This document shows, one piece after another, positions 36,279 through 46,016 of a stretch of 64,000 bases of DNA. The translations under genes and the position numbers were made by a program. Each line of letters opens with the position of its first letter. Positions within the stretch are counted from its first letter, which is position 1. The stretch is taken from assembly GCF_038007305.1 (NCBI RefSeq), contig NZ_JBBOWV010000001.1:2036501-2100500 (forward strand), given 5' to 3'. This DNA is from Solibacillus sp. FSL W7-1436 (GTDB lineage Bacteria; Bacillota; Bacilli; Bacillales_A; Planococcaceae). The notes beneath the pieces are model-generated. The model ran no database searches. It saw nothing but the letters and a program-made list of their open reading frames with translations, and was not told where the DNA came from.

Positions 36279-37844
36279 ATGTTTTCGTTACGAAATTTCA
36301 TTAAATTAAAATATTTATTCATATCAGTCATTGCCCTCGCCTTTGTACTTTCAACGCTTATCAGTGTTTACAGTAACTACAAAGGGAATTTGAAATTAAT
36401 GCAGGAACAGACACTGGAAAATAACCGGGTTTATGCGCTGAAATTAGCGGAAACAGTTGATAAATTTATTGTTAATTCAAAAAACACAATGCGTTATAGT
36501 GCAGAAGAGCTTGCCTATGACTTTGAAAATATAAACAGATTGCAGGAAGCCGCAAACCGTCTTTATTTAAATGGGGATACATTTAGTTCCGTTCTCATTG
36601 TTGATGCGGAAGGAAATATTATGGTGAATGCACCGCAATCTCTCGGTGAAGCAGGAAAGAAAGTTCTCTCCATAAAGGGACTGGAAAACTATGATAAACA
36701 TGAACCTTTTGTTTCTAATCCGTATACTTCGCCAACAGGTCGGAAAGTAATTGTTATTTCAATGCCTATTTACGATGAATCGGGAGTATTTAAAGGAGTT
36801 TTGAGCGGCACCATCTACCTGTATGATTCCAATATTTTTGAATCGATACTAGGTGAGCATCCTTATGAAAATGGTTCTTATGTGTATGTTGTCGATACCC
36901 GGGGGAAAATCATTTATCATCCTGAAAAAGAAAGATTAGGGGTAGATGCATCCAATAGCGAGGTAGTTGTTCAATTATTAAAAGAAAAACGAGGTGCGAT
37001 AGTTGCTGTTAATACGTTTGATCAGCCAATGCTCGCGGGTTATAGCCAAAGTGAAGCAACTCGTTGGGGGATTATAGTCCAAACACCGTATGATGAAGCA
37101 CTTAGTATGGTAGGGCAACAAGTGGCAAGTGTATTTAAAATCGGTTTGCCTTTCATTATATTCTCTACAATTCTCGTCATTTTATTGGCCCGCCATATTG
37201 TTCGTCCACTTGAAAAAATTGCGGATATCTCGGAAAATAGTGTGAAAGATCAAGAGATGAAAAAGCTGAAGGGAATCCATGCCTGGTATTACGAAGTGTA
37301 TAAAATACAGGAAGCACTCATCCATAGCTTTTCGGTTTTACATGGTAAAGTGAATACTCTGAAAGAAGAAACATCGACAGATTCACTAACTAAACTATTG
37401 AACCGCCATGCTTTAGAAAAGAAAATTAAAGTGCTTACAGAGCAGCAAAAAAACTATACGCTCGTCATGTTGGACGTGGACTGGTTTAAATCTATTAATG
37501 ATACGTATGGGCATATTGCAGGGGATGAAGTACTGCAAATTTTGGCAAGCAAACTAAAAGAATCGTTACAAGAAGATGATTTAGCATGTCGTTACGGGGG
37601 AGAAGAATTTATTCTTGTCTTTACAGAAACTACGATTGAAGATGCTTACGAGCGGGTTGAATCGCTTCGGGCAAATGTTCGGCAAATGATCTGTCCTGGA
37701 GGAAAACCTCTCACATTTTCGGCGGGTATTGCAAATTCTCAACTACATGGTGAAGAATTAAGAGATATTATTGCAAAAGCGGATGAAGCTTTATATCAAG
37801 CGAAAGAAAATGGGCGTAACCGTGTGGAAGTGACACATGCATAA
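36279..37844 (+). CDS. Membrane diguanylate cyclase with extracellular dCache sensor (copy 1)
   Basis: A 521-residue protein. TM1 at about residues 12-31, an extracellular double-Cache domain (about 35-285), TM2 at about 288-308, a short HAMP-like linker, then a GGDEF domain (about 365-521). The active-site loop is RYGGEEF near residue 438; DVDWFKSINDTYGH is the substrate/metal region. It makes cyclic di-GMP. The inhibitory I-site arginine nine residues before the GGEEF loop is replaced by glutamine (QEDD instead of RxxD), so product inhibition may be lost. A close paralogue of identical length follows at 38119. Confidence 0.93.
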   Translation: MFSLRNFIKLKYLFISVIALAFVLSTLISVYSNYKGNLKLMQEQTLENNRVYALKLAETVDKFIVNSKNTMRYSAEELAYDFENINRLQEAANRLYLNGDTFSSVLIVDAEGNIMVNAPQSLGEAGKKVLSIKGLENYDKHEPFVSNPYTSPTGRKVIVISMPIYDESGVFKGVLSGTIYLYDSNIFESILGEHPYENGSYVYVVDTRGKIIYHPEKERLGVDASNSEVVVQLLKEKRGAIVAVNTFDQPMLAGYSQSEATRWGIIVQTPYDEALSMVGQQVASVFKIGLPFIIFSTILVILLARHIVRPLEKIADISENSVKDQEMKKLKGIHAWYYEVYKIQEALIHSFSVLHGKVNTLKEETSTDSLTKLLNRHALEKKIKVLTEQQKNYTLVMLDVDWFKSINDTYGHIAGDEVLQILASKLKESLQEDDLACRYGGEEFILVFTETTIEDAYERVESLRANVRQMICPGGKPLTFSAGIANSQLHGEELRDIIAKADEALYQAKENGRNRVEVTHA

Positions 37845-37885
37845 CTAGAAAACCCATCTCCCTTTACAAGTAAGAAGAAATATTA

Positions 37886-37920
37886 CTCTACATGGCTTTG
37901 CTGTGTAGAGTTTTTATATT
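37886..37920 (+). terminator. Terminator after diguanylate cyclase copy 1
   Basis: The stem CTCTACA (37886-37892) / TGTAGAG (37904-37910) is followed by TTTTTATATTTTT. It separates the two paralogues, so copy 2 has its own promoter. The remaining gap contains a weak inverted repeat (AAGCAGA 38020-38026 / TCTGCTT 38043-38049) about 70 bp before copy 2. Confidence 0.75.
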
Positions 37921-38118
37921 TTTGCATAAAAGAATAGTAAAAATTATTCAAATCTACAGATAGGGTTCCAGTTAATTGATAAATGACCAAGGAATGGTAT
38001 GCTGAAATTAGTATAAATTAAGCAGATTTTAATTAGTTTAATTCTGCTTGGACTTAAATGTTAATCAAAATGTAGAATGCAACAAACTTAAAAATATTTT
38101 ATTCTTAAGGAGAACTGC

Positions 38119-39684
38119 ATGATTTCATTAAAAAAATATATGAAATTAAAATACTTAATCGTCGCGGTTATTTCCCTTGCCTTTTTACTTTCGGCTATTG
38201 TCAGTACGTATAGTAGCTATCAAGGAAATGTGAAATTTATGGAAGAACAGGCATTGGAAAATAACCGTGTATATGCTTTGAAATTATCTGAAACTATTGA
38301 CCAATTTATCGGTGATACAAACCGGGTTCTGCGTTATAGTGCAGCAGAAATTGGTGAAGACTTTAATAATATGGAAAAGCTGCAACAAGAGGTTAACCGT
38401 CTTTATTCGCAGGAAAATACATTTAGTTCCGTCGTTGTTGTAGACGCAAATGCAAATATTTTAGTCAATGCACCGCAAGATCTTGGTCTGGCTGGTAGTA
38501 AGATAACATCAAAAGAAGGGCTTGATGTGCTGAAAAGGCGTGCGGCTTATATTACCAATCCTTATATGTCACCGACCGGTCATGAACTCATTGTTCTTTC
38601 CATGCCTGTCTATAATAAAGAAGGCATATTTAAAGGGGTTGTGAACGGTACGATCTATTTGCATGACTCGGACATTTTTGAAATGATTTTAGGTCGGCAT
38701 CCTTATGAAAACGGTTCTTATGTATATGTAGTTGATACAAATGGATTAATCATTTATCATCCGGATAAAGCACGGCTAGGGGAAAACCTCTCCCAGAATG
38801 AGGTTGTAAAAGATCTGCTGGAGGAAAAGAGCGGAGCAAAGGAAATTGTCAACTCTCTTGATCAGCGAATGCTTGCCGGGTATAGCTCCACGGAAAGAAC
38901 ACGTTGGGGAATTGTAGTTCAGACACCATATGATGAAGCAATAAATGCTGTGGGAAAACAAGTATCGGATGTTTTTACGCGAGGTTTACCATTTCTTATT
39001 CTCTCAACTATTTTCGTTTTTATTCTTGCAACACGTATTGTCCGCCCACTTCAAAGTATGGCGGAAATAGCGGGGAACAGTGCACAGGAGCAGGAGATGA
39101 ACAAGCTCAAAGACATTCGCGCATGGTATTTTGAAGTTTATAAAATCCGGGAAGCTCTTATTCAAAGCTTTTCAATTTTACATGGACAAGTCAATACACT
39201 TAAAAAAGAATCCTCAACAGATCCGTTAACAAAGCTGTTGAATCGCCGAACTTTCGATAAAATGATTCACTTATGGACCGAACAGCAAAAGCCATATACA
39301 TTAGTAATTTTAGATGTGGATTACTTTAAAAAAGTCAATGATTCTTATGGTCACACTATAGGGGATGAGGTATTACAGTTTATAGCCGGTAAATTAAAAG
39401 AAGTTGTTGGTGCAGAAGATTTAGCTTGTCGTTATGGTGGGGAAGAATTTGTACTTCTGCTTTCCGAAGAGACGGTAGGTAACGCCTATAGCCGGATAGA
39501 AGCACTCCGGGAGGAAATTTCACGGCTTATTAGTCCAACGGGGGAAGAGATTACATTCTCAGCCGGAATCGCAAATTATCCGTTGCACGGGGATCAGCCA
39601 AAAATTATATTGGAAAAAGCGGACGCTGCATTATATGAAGCCAAAAAGAACGGGCGAAACCGTGTGGAAGTGACAAATGCATAA
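38119..39684 (+). CDS. Membrane diguanylate cyclase with extracellular dCache sensor (copy 2)
   Basis: A 521-residue tandem paralogue of the preceding gene with the same layout: TM1, extracellular dCache domain, TM2, linker and GGDEF domain. The active loop is RYGGEEF near residue 438 and the metal/substrate region is DVDYFKKVNDSYGH. The I-site arginine is replaced by glycine (GAED), so it too should escape product inhibition. ATG 38119 follows AAGGAGAA. The most diverged part is the sensor domain (for example KRRAAYITNPYMSPTGHELI against KHEPFVSNPYTSPTGRKVI), suggesting different ligands after duplication. Confidence 0.93.
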   Translation: MISLKKYMKLKYLIVAVISLAFLLSAIVSTYSSYQGNVKFMEEQALENNRVYALKLSETIDQFIGDTNRVLRYSAAEIGEDFNNMEKLQQEVNRLYSQENTFSSVVVVDANANILVNAPQDLGLAGSKITSKEGLDVLKRRAAYITNPYMSPTGHELIVLSMPVYNKEGIFKGVVNGTIYLHDSDIFEMILGRHPYENGSYVYVVDTNGLIIYHPDKARLGENLSQNEVVKDLLEEKSGAKEIVNSLDQRMLAGYSSTERTRWGIVVQTPYDEAINAVGKQVSDVFTRGLPFLILSTIFVFILATRIVRPLQSMAEIAGNSAQEQEMNKLKDIRAWYFEVYKIREALIQSFSILHGQVNTLKKESSTDPLTKLLNRRTFDKMIHLWTEQQKPYTLVILDVDYFKKVNDSYGHTIGDEVLQFIAGKLKEVVGAEDLACRYGGEEFVLLLSEETVGNAYSRIEALREEISRLISPTGEEITFSAGIANYPLHGDQPKIILEKADAALYEAKKNGRNRVEVTNA

Positions 39685-39727
39685 AAAAATTAATCTTTCT
39701 GTTATTACGTATGTAATGGGTACAGAC

Positions 39728-39782
39728 AAAAACGACGGCTTGAATCCTTCATAATATAGGTTCAAGCCGTTGTTTATTTAAA
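39728..39782. terminator. Bidirectional terminator between cyclase copy 2 and aspA
   Basis: AACGACGGCTTGAA (39729-39742) pairs with TTCAAGCCGTTG further on (about 39760-39771), followed by TTTATTTAAA. It lies between the convergent cyclase and aspA genes. Confidence 0.75.
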
Positions 39783-39854
39783 TATATAAAGATTCGAGAG
39801 CGTCTGTCAGGAAATTCCCGTCGATCTTCATCAATTAGTAGTCAAAAAGTAAAT

Positions 39855-41246
39855 TTACTTTGCCTGTAAATTCGTCATCCTAAAAGGGTCTAACATAATA
39901 TCGATTTGGGCTTCAGTGAATAATCCTTGTTTTAAACAAAGGGATCGAACTGACTCACCGGTTATTAATGCTTCTCTTGCTAATTTAGAAGCCATTTCGT
40001 AGCCTACATAAGGAGCGATTGCTGTAACAACCCCAATTGAGCGTTCGACATTATCACGTAATACTGTTTCATTTGCTTTAATGTCCATTAGACAGTAGTT
40101 TGTGAAAGCTGTGAAGCCGTTCGACATAATGCGGATTGAGTGTAGTAAGTTATACACTAGCACAGGCTCCATAACATTTAATTCGAATTGTCCCGCTTCG
40201 GAAGCCATGCTAATCGTTGCATCATTCCCGACAACTTGGAATGCAATCTGGTTAATCACTTCCAGCATGACAGGGTTTACTTTACCAGGCATTATGGAAG
40301 AACCAGGTTGACGCTCAGGCAGTAAAATTTCGGCAAATCCTGTTTTCGGACCGGATGCCATTAAACGAAGGTCATTACAAATTTTCGACATGTTCAACAT
40401 ACAGATTTTCAGTGCACTTGAAACTTCTGTATAAATATCTGTATTTTGCGTCCCGTCTACATGATTTTCACATTGAGTGAACGGGAGACCAGTATTTTCT
40501 GCTACAAATTCTACTGCTGATTTAATGTAGGCGGCATCGGCATTTAGGCAAGTGCCGATTGCAGTTGCTCCTAAGTTAATGGCATATAAGTCTTCCTTTG
40601 ACTGGGAAATTCGTTTCATATCTCGACGCAGCACTTTCGCATAAGCAAGGAATTCCTGCCCGAGACGAATCGGAACAGCATCCTGTAAATGCGTTCGTCC
40701 CATTTTAATGACGTGATCAAATTCTTTTGCTTTTAAATCAAAAACCGAAACCATGTATTCCATCACTTTTAATAATTCGATTAATAAATGGACAGTTGAA
40801 ATATGAATTGCGGTAGGGAATGTATCATTTGTAGATTGGGCCATATTGACATGGGAATTAGGGCTGACTTTCGCATAGTTGCCCTTTTCATAACCTATAA
40901 TTTCTAATGCCCGGTTAGCGATTACCTCATTAGTATTCATATTTAAAGAGGTGCCGGCTCCTCCTTGAATCGGATCTACTACGAATTGGTCATGCCATTG
41001 TCCCAAAATAATTTCATCAGCTGCTTGAATAATGGCACAGGCAATGACCTTATCTAAATTTCCTACTTTTACATTGGCCTGTGCGCTGGATTTTTTGACA
41101 ATTGCCATAGCCCGAATCAATTCCCGGTCAACGGTTAATCCGGTAATCGGGAAGTTTTGAATAGCGCGCATTGTTTGAATTCCATAATATTGATCTGCAG
41201 GGATTTCCATTGTTCCTAAAAAATCTTTTTCGATTCGAATTTTCAT
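39855..41246 (-). CDS. aspA: Aspartate ammonia-lyase
   Basis: A 463-residue fumarase/aspartase-superfamily enzyme that splits aspartate into fumarate and ammonia. It has GTSLNMNTNEVIANRALEI, GRTHLQDAVPI and the signature GSSIMPGKVNP at about residues 315-325 with the catalytic serine loop. Aspartase rather than fumarase is indicated by the MKIRIEKDFLGTMEIPADQYYGI start and length. AAGGAGCG precedes the ATG. It lies 81 bp downstream of eutB on the same strand, so it probably ends the ectoine route: aspartate to fumarate and the citric acid cycle. Confidence 0.9.
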   Translation of the reverse strand: MKIRIEKDFLGTMEIPADQYYGIQTMRAIQNFPITGLTVDRELIRAMAIVKKSSAQANVKVGNLDKVIACAIIQAADEIILGQWHDQFVVDPIQGGAGTSLNMNTNEVIANRALEIIGYEKGNYAKVSPNSHVNMAQSTNDTFPTAIHISTVHLLIELLKVMEYMVSVFDLKAKEFDHVIKMGRTHLQDAVPIRLGQEFLAYAKVLRRDMKRISQSKEDLYAINLGATAIGTCLNADAAYIKSAVEFVAENTGLPFTQCENHVDGTQNTDIYTEVSSALKICMLNMSKICNDLRLMASGPKTGFAEILLPERQPGSSIMPGKVNPVMLEVINQIAFQVVGNDATISMASEAGQFELNVMEPVLVYNLLHSIRIMSNGFTAFTNYCLMDIKANETVLRDNVERSIGVVTAIAPYVGYEMASKLAREALITGESVRSLCLKQGLFTEAQIDIMLDPFRMTNLQAK

Positions 41247-41327
41247 AGAAAGAACGCTCCTTCATCATTAGTGGTATGGAAAAAGACAGTAGAAAGATCA
41301 TGAATGATTTATGAAATTCTGATAGAT

Positions 41328-42329
41328 TTAATCTAAATAAGCACGGACAGCCTCGTAATGGGCATCTAAATCCACGTTGGAACCACTGATGATAACAACA
41401 ACGTTTGCCCCTTCTTTAACGGGTACTTTATTATTTAACAGTGCGCCGACCCCTACAGCCGCAGCCCCTTCAACAGCAATTTTATGTTCCTTATATAAAT
41501 AGGCCATACCCATTTTTATATGTTCTTCGGAAATCAAAATACTGTAATCCATATATTGTTTTACAAAGTTAAATGTATATTGATTATTGTCCCCAATTCC
41601 TCCTAATAAGCTGTCTGCCAATGAAAATGGTTCATCGACGATTGTCGGGCGTCCCTGTTTTAAGCTTTCATGCATTGCAGCACCGTGCTCCATGGATATA
41701 CCAATGACACCAATTTTAGGGTTGATTTTTTTCATGACAGCCCCTATTCCGGAGACCAGACCTCCACCGGATAAACCTGCAATGACGTCGGTCGTAGTTG
41801 GAAGATCTTCTATTATCTCTAAAGCTGTAGTTCCTTGCCCCGCGATAATATCCAAATGGTCAAAAGGGGGGATGATCATAAAACCTTCACTCTTCGCCAG
41901 TTCATAGCAGCGTGCCTCCGCTTCATCCTGGCTATTGCCGTAAATTTCTAATTCCGTTCCCAAATCTACCATTCGATCCGTTTTGGCCCGCGGAACATTT
42001 TTAGATACGCAGACGATGGCACGGATATTTAACTTTTTGGCTGCTAATGCTAGAGCATATCCATGATTACCGGTAGAAAAGGTAATCACACCTTTCTGCT
42101 TTTGTGCTTCGGTTAAATTGTTCAGCGAATTAAGGGCACCTCTGTATTTAAATGAACCACTTTCATGAAAATGCTCATATTTCAAGTAAATATTGGCGTT
42201 TAATTGTTGTGACAACTTCTTCGAATATACTAAAGGAGTTTTTTGAGTATAGGGTTCAATTCTTTTTCTGGCTAGATAGAAGTCTTGTAGTTCTAATGTC
42301 TCTGTAAGTAAATCTGTCCCGAAATTCAT
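41328..42329 (-). CDS. eutB: EutB-type PLP-dependent threonine dehydratase-like enzyme (hydroxyectoine utilisation)
   Basis: A 333-residue fold-type II PLP enzyme of the threonine dehydratase/serine racemase family. The PLP lysine is K61 in SGSFKYRGA; TGNHGYALA and the glycine loop GLSGGGLVSG bind phosphate. It has no C-terminal ACT domain, so it is not biosynthetic IlvA. Divergent to doeA/eutD and next to eutC, which is the standard setting of EutB, proposed in hydroxyectoine catabolism. Without that context it would read as a catabolic threonine/serine dehydratase. The regulatory gap to doeA is 189 bp. Confidence 0.8.
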   Translation of the reverse strand: MNFGTDLLTETLELQDFYLARKRIEPYTQKTPLVYSKKLSQQLNANIYLKYEHFHESGSFKYRGALNSLNNLTEAQKQKGVITFSTGNHGYALALAAKKLNIRAIVCVSKNVPRAKTDRMVDLGTELEIYGNSQDEAEARCYELAKSEGFMIIPPFDHLDIIAGQGTTALEIIEDLPTTTDVIAGLSGGGLVSGIGAVMKKINPKIGVIGISMEHGAAMHESLKQGRPTIVDEPFSLADSLLGGIGDNNQYTFNFVKQYMDYSILISEEHIKMGMAYLYKEHKIAVEGAAAVGVGALLNNKVPVKEGANVVVIISGSNVDLDAHYEAVRAYLD

Positions 42330-42518
42330 AGATAAAACCTCTCTTCTTTTGATTGTTTAACTGTTTATAACTTACAATCGTTTATTTACCAGGAATAGTC
42401 AATGTGTCAAATTGTAAAAAAAATCAGATAATTTTTATACAATATTACGAATTGAATAAGAAGTTTACAGAAAATAGAATTAAATAAATATCGATTTATT
42501 ATAAAAGGGGGAAAAACA

Positions 42519-43706
42519 ATGCCGGTATTTGAAGTTTCAGAGTATCAGAAACGTCTGCAAGAAACGAAAAAAAGAATGATTCAACAAGACATCGAAGTTT
42601 TAATCGTAACAGATCCAGCGAACATGAACTATTTAACTGGGTATGACGGGTGGTCGTTTTATGTACACCAATGTCTAATTGTACTGTTGGATGAAAAGGA
42701 GCCATTTTGGATCGGCAGAGGGCAGGATGCGAATGGGGCCAGAGTTACAACTTTCCTGAATGATGATCATATTTTGCCTTATGCTGACAATTACGTTCAA
42801 TCATTAGAAAGACACCCTATGGATTTTGTTTGCAATTTCCTGATGGAAATAGGTAAACATAAATCGACTATCGGTATAGAAATGGATACGTATTATTTTA
42901 CAGCAAAATGTTATAAACAATTATCTTTCGGAATGCCTCAAGCAACATTTAAAGATGTTACAAATTTAGTTAATTATGTACGGTTGATTAAATCGGATAA
43001 TGAGATTGAATATATTAGAAAAGCTGCAAAAATTGTAGATCATGCGATGAATACAGGAATTGAAGCCATTGAAGAGGGAGTAAGAGAGTGTGATGTAGTG
43101 GCAAAAATCATGCATGCTCAAATTTCCGGTACGGTAGAGTTTGGTGGAGATTACCCGGCAATCATGCCTTTATTACCTGCAGGCGAAAGAACATCCACAC
43201 CGCATTTAACTTGGACTGACAATAAATATCCGTCCGATATTCCAGTCATTTTAGAATTGGCAGGTTGCTATAATCGTTACCACGCACCTCTTTCAAGAAC
43301 AGTCTACATCGGTGAACCAGATCCAAAAGTTAAATACTTGGCAGATGTTGTGATTGAAGGGTTAAATACGACATTGGATGCGATTAAACCAGGAATCACA
43401 TGTGAAGAAGTGGAAGAGGTTTGGAGAAAAACCATTTCTAAGAGCGGTTTTGAAAAAGAATCACGTATAGGTTATTCTATGGGATTAAATTATCCTCCTG
43501 ATTGGGGCGAGCACACAGCCAGCTTAAGACAAGGTGATAAAACAGTCCTGCAGCCAAACATGACATTCCATTGTATTCCGGGAATTTGGCTGGATAAATA
43601 TGGAGTAGAGTTAAGTGAATCATTTAGAGTAACCGAGACAGGTATTGAAGTATTTGCTACAGTACCTAGACAATTATTTGTAAAGAATACCACTAAAATC
43701 TATTAA
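42519..43706 (+). CDS. doeA: Ectoine hydrolase
   Basis: A 395-residue protein of the M24/creatinase fold that opens the ectoine ring to N-acetyl-diaminobutyrate (DoeA/EutD). N-terminal creatinase-like domain (LIVTDPANMNYLTGYDGWSF); C-terminal pita-bread domain with FGGDYPAIMPLLPAGERTST, SMGLNYPPDWGEHTASLRQG and ELSESFRVT. That combination is specific to the ectoine hydrolase family rather than to prolidase. ATG 42519 follows a strong AAAGGGGG. First gene of an eight-gene unit with eutC, eutE, doeC and ehuBCDA. Confidence 0.9.
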   Translation: MPVFEVSEYQKRLQETKKRMIQQDIEVLIVTDPANMNYLTGYDGWSFYVHQCLIVLLDEKEPFWIGRGQDANGARVTTFLNDDHILPYADNYVQSLERHPMDFVCNFLMEIGKHKSTIGIEMDTYYFTAKCYKQLSFGMPQATFKDVTNLVNYVRLIKSDNEIEYIRKAAKIVDHAMNTGIEAIEEGVRECDVVAKIMHAQISGTVEFGGDYPAIMPLLPAGERTSTPHLTWTDNKYPSDIPVILELAGCYNRYHAPLSRTVYIGEPDPKVKYLADVVIEGLNTTLDAIKPGITCEEVEEVWRKTISKSGFEKESRIGYSMGLNYPPDWGEHTASLRQGDKTVLQPNMTFHCIPGIWLDKYGVELSESFRVTETGIEVFATVPRQLFVKNTTKIY

Positions 43707-43720
43707 TTTAGGATGTGAGG

Positions 43721-44698
43721 ATGTTGAAAGTATTCTTAGAGGATGAAATAAGAAACGTGATCAAAGTAGATACGAGAGCAATTGAAGAAATCGAAAAAGG
43801 GTTTACTGCCTATTCAGATGGAAAAGTGCAAGTACCGCCGATTTTAAGACTCGATTTTCCGAATGTACAAGGTGAAATCGATGTGAAAACAGCGGTGATT
43901 GAAGATTTGGATTCTTTTGCCCTAAAAGTTTCTTCAGGATTTTTCGATAATCACAAATTAAATTTACCAAGTCTAAGTGGATTAATGATGTTGTTCAGTT
44001 CTCAAACAGGAATGCTAAAAACAATTTTCCTGGACAATGGTTATTTAACGGATGTGAGGACAGGAATCGCAGGAGCAATAGCTGCAAAATATTTGGCAAA
44101 ACAACAAATTAGCAGTGTAGGCGTAATAGGAACTGGTGTACAGGCCAGATATCAGGTTGAAGCCCTGAGTTTAGTTAGAGATTTCGATACGGTAAATGTT
44201 TTTGGCAGAAATGAACGTGCTGCAAAGAAATATGCAGAAGATATTTCCGCCACATTAGGCAAGCAGGTGATAGTTCACCAAGATATTGAATCAGTTGTAA
44301 AAAACAGTGATATCGTCATTACGACAACGCCAGCTACTGTTCCGCTTATCAAATCTGAATGGTTACACCCAGGTGTTCATATTACTGCTGTAGGATCAGA
44401 TGCAGAACATAAGCAGGAATTGGAACCCGAAGTATTTTCAAAGGCAGATTTAGTAGCCTGTGATATTCGGGAGCAGTGCGTACGTCTTGGAGAATTACAC
44501 CATGCAAATGAACACCTGACAGATTTTGATTTGCACAGTGTAGTCGAATTAGGAGATATCATTTCTGAAAAAACTGAAGGAAGAGTATCTGATGAACAGA
44601 TTACAGTTTGTGACTTAACAGGTACAGGAATTCAAGATACAGCAATAGCCCGGTTAGCTTTTAAATTATTGGAAAATTCAAAAGAAAAAGTAAAGTGA
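43721..44698 (+). CDS. eutC: EutC-type ornithine cyclodeaminase-family protein (hydroxyectoine utilisation)
   Basis: A 325-residue NAD-dependent protein of the ornithine cyclodeaminase/mu-crystallin family: KVSSGFFDN, TDVRTGIAGAIAAKYLA, and the Rossmann segment VGVIGTGVQARYQVEAL. The start ATG 43721 has an AGG-ATG spacing of eight bases; an upstream GTG at 43715 is close to the ribosome site. By position between doeA and eutE it is EutC, thought to act with EutB on hydroxyectoine. The exact reaction is not known to me. Confidence 0.82.
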   Translation: MLKVFLEDEIRNVIKVDTRAIEEIEKGFTAYSDGKVQVPPILRLDFPNVQGEIDVKTAVIEDLDSFALKVSSGFFDNHKLNLPSLSGLMMLFSSQTGMLKTIFLDNGYLTDVRTGIAGAIAAKYLAKQQISSVGVIGTGVQARYQVEALSLVRDFDTVNVFGRNERAAKKYAEDISATLGKQVIVHQDIESVVKNSDIVITTTPATVPLIKSEWLHPGVHITAVGSDAEHKQELEPEVFSKADLVACDIREQCVRLGELHHANEHLTDFDLHSVVELGDIISEKTEGRVSDEQITVCDLTGTGIQDTAIARLAFKLLENSKEKVK

Positions 44699-44727
44699 TT
44701 TTTTATACAAACTTTTTAGGGGAGTAG

Positions 44728-45972
44728 ATGATCATTTTGAATAACAATGTCCTTTCTAAAGTGGAAAGTCTAAGTAATCAAATCATTGAATGGCGCCGGG
44801 AACTTCACAAACATCCGGAGTTAAGCTTTCAAGAATACAACTCAGCAAGGTTTATTGCAAACCAGCTTTCAACAATCAAAAATGTGAAAGTAGAGGTTGG
44901 AGTAGGGCTGCCCACAGCTGTAATTGGTACTTTATCGAAAGGAATTGGTCCAACCATCGCGATTAGAGCGGATATTGATGCCTTGCCGATCCAGGAAGAA
45001 AATACCCATTCCTATACTTCAGAAACCGCGGGAGTCATGCATGCCTGTGGACATGATGCCCATACAGCCATTGCAATAGGTGTCGCAACGATTATGAGTG
45101 AACTATTCGAAGAGCTGGATCTAAATGGGACTGTCAAATTTATTTTTCAGCCGGCTGAAGAAACGGTTGATGAATTCGGGAAAACAGGCTCCCCTTATCT
45201 AATAGAATCCGGTATTTTAGCGGATGTGGATTGTGTATTGGCATTGCATATGAACCCTGAAAAAGAAGTCGGTACGGTCTTAGTTCATGACGGTTACAGT
45301 ATGGCAAATGTCGATGTATTTGAAGCAACGATATCCGGTACAGGAGGTCATGGAGCTTACCCGCATTTAACGATTGATCCCATCTCTTTGCTTGGACAAG
45401 TGATTCAGTCCATCAATCAAATTGTATCCCGAAAAGTGTCACCATTAGATGCGGCAGTCATCAGTATTTGTGAAATTAAAGCCGGGTCGGCAAGTAATAT
45501 CATACCAAAAGAGGCCTATTTATCAGGTACGTTAAGAAGTTACAAGCCGGAAGTCAGAAAAGAAATAATAGAGCATCTGTATAATTCATTTGAACTTACG
45601 CGCCTCTTCGGTGGAGATTACGAACTGAAGATTATAGAAGGAGAGCCTGCCCTGTTTAATAACGTGGAAGTTAATGCAGTCATTAGAGATTCCATAAAAG
45701 AAGCACTTCCAAACATGGTCATTGAAAATATTCCTTTTGGTTTAGGTGGAGAAGATTTCTCTCATATGGTAAATAAAGTACCAGGCGCAATGATCTTCTT
45801 AGGTTGTGCAATAAACGATGATGTAAAAAGAGAACTTCATACACCGATTTTTGACATTGATGAAAAAGCATTGTCACTTGGGGTAACAATTTTCTGTCAT
45901 ACTTTATTAAAGTATTTTACAAGCAATGCGTTATTACCAACTAAAACCGCATTAGAGAAAATTGAAAATTAG
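44728..45972 (+). CDS. eutE: N-acetyl-diaminobutyrate deacetylase, M20 family (EutE/DoeB type)
   Basis: A 414-residue metal-dependent M20D amidohydrolase. Metal ligands lie in HACGHDAHT at residues 105-113, in QPAEETVDEFG, and in GLGGEDFSHM. IRADIDALPIQEE is a family signature. In the ectoine pathway this enzyme removes the acetyl group from N-acetyl-L-2,4-diaminobutyrate to give diaminobutyrate and acetate. In isolation it could be read as a hippurate/aminoacylase-like hydrolase; the operon decides the call. ATG 44728 follows AGGGGAG closely. Confidence 0.82.
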   Translation: MIILNNNVLSKVESLSNQIIEWRRELHKHPELSFQEYNSARFIANQLSTIKNVKVEVGVGLPTAVIGTLSKGIGPTIAIRADIDALPIQEENTHSYTSETAGVMHACGHDAHTAIAIGVATIMSELFEELDLNGTVKFIFQPAEETVDEFGKTGSPYLIESGILADVDCVLALHMNPEKEVGTVLVHDGYSMANVDVFEATISGTGGHGAYPHLTIDPISLLGQVIQSINQIVSRKVSPLDAAVISICEIKAGSASNIIPKEAYLSGTLRSYKPEVRKEIIEHLYNSFELTRLFGGDYELKIIEGEPALFNNVEVNAVIRDSIKEALPNMVIENIPFGLGGEDFSHMVNKVPGAMIFLGCAINDDVKRELHTPIFDIDEKALSLGVTIFCHTLLKYFTSNALLPTKTALEKIEN

Positions 45973-46016
45973 TGGACTTATAAAAAACTATAATACTAGA
46001 TTGGGTGGTGTGTTAG

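Noticed and set aside
41328-42329. Annotation of the PLP enzyme as biosynthetic threonine dehydratase IlvA.
   Set aside because: It lacks the C-terminal ACT regulatory domain and sits divergent to doeA next to eutC, which favours EutB.
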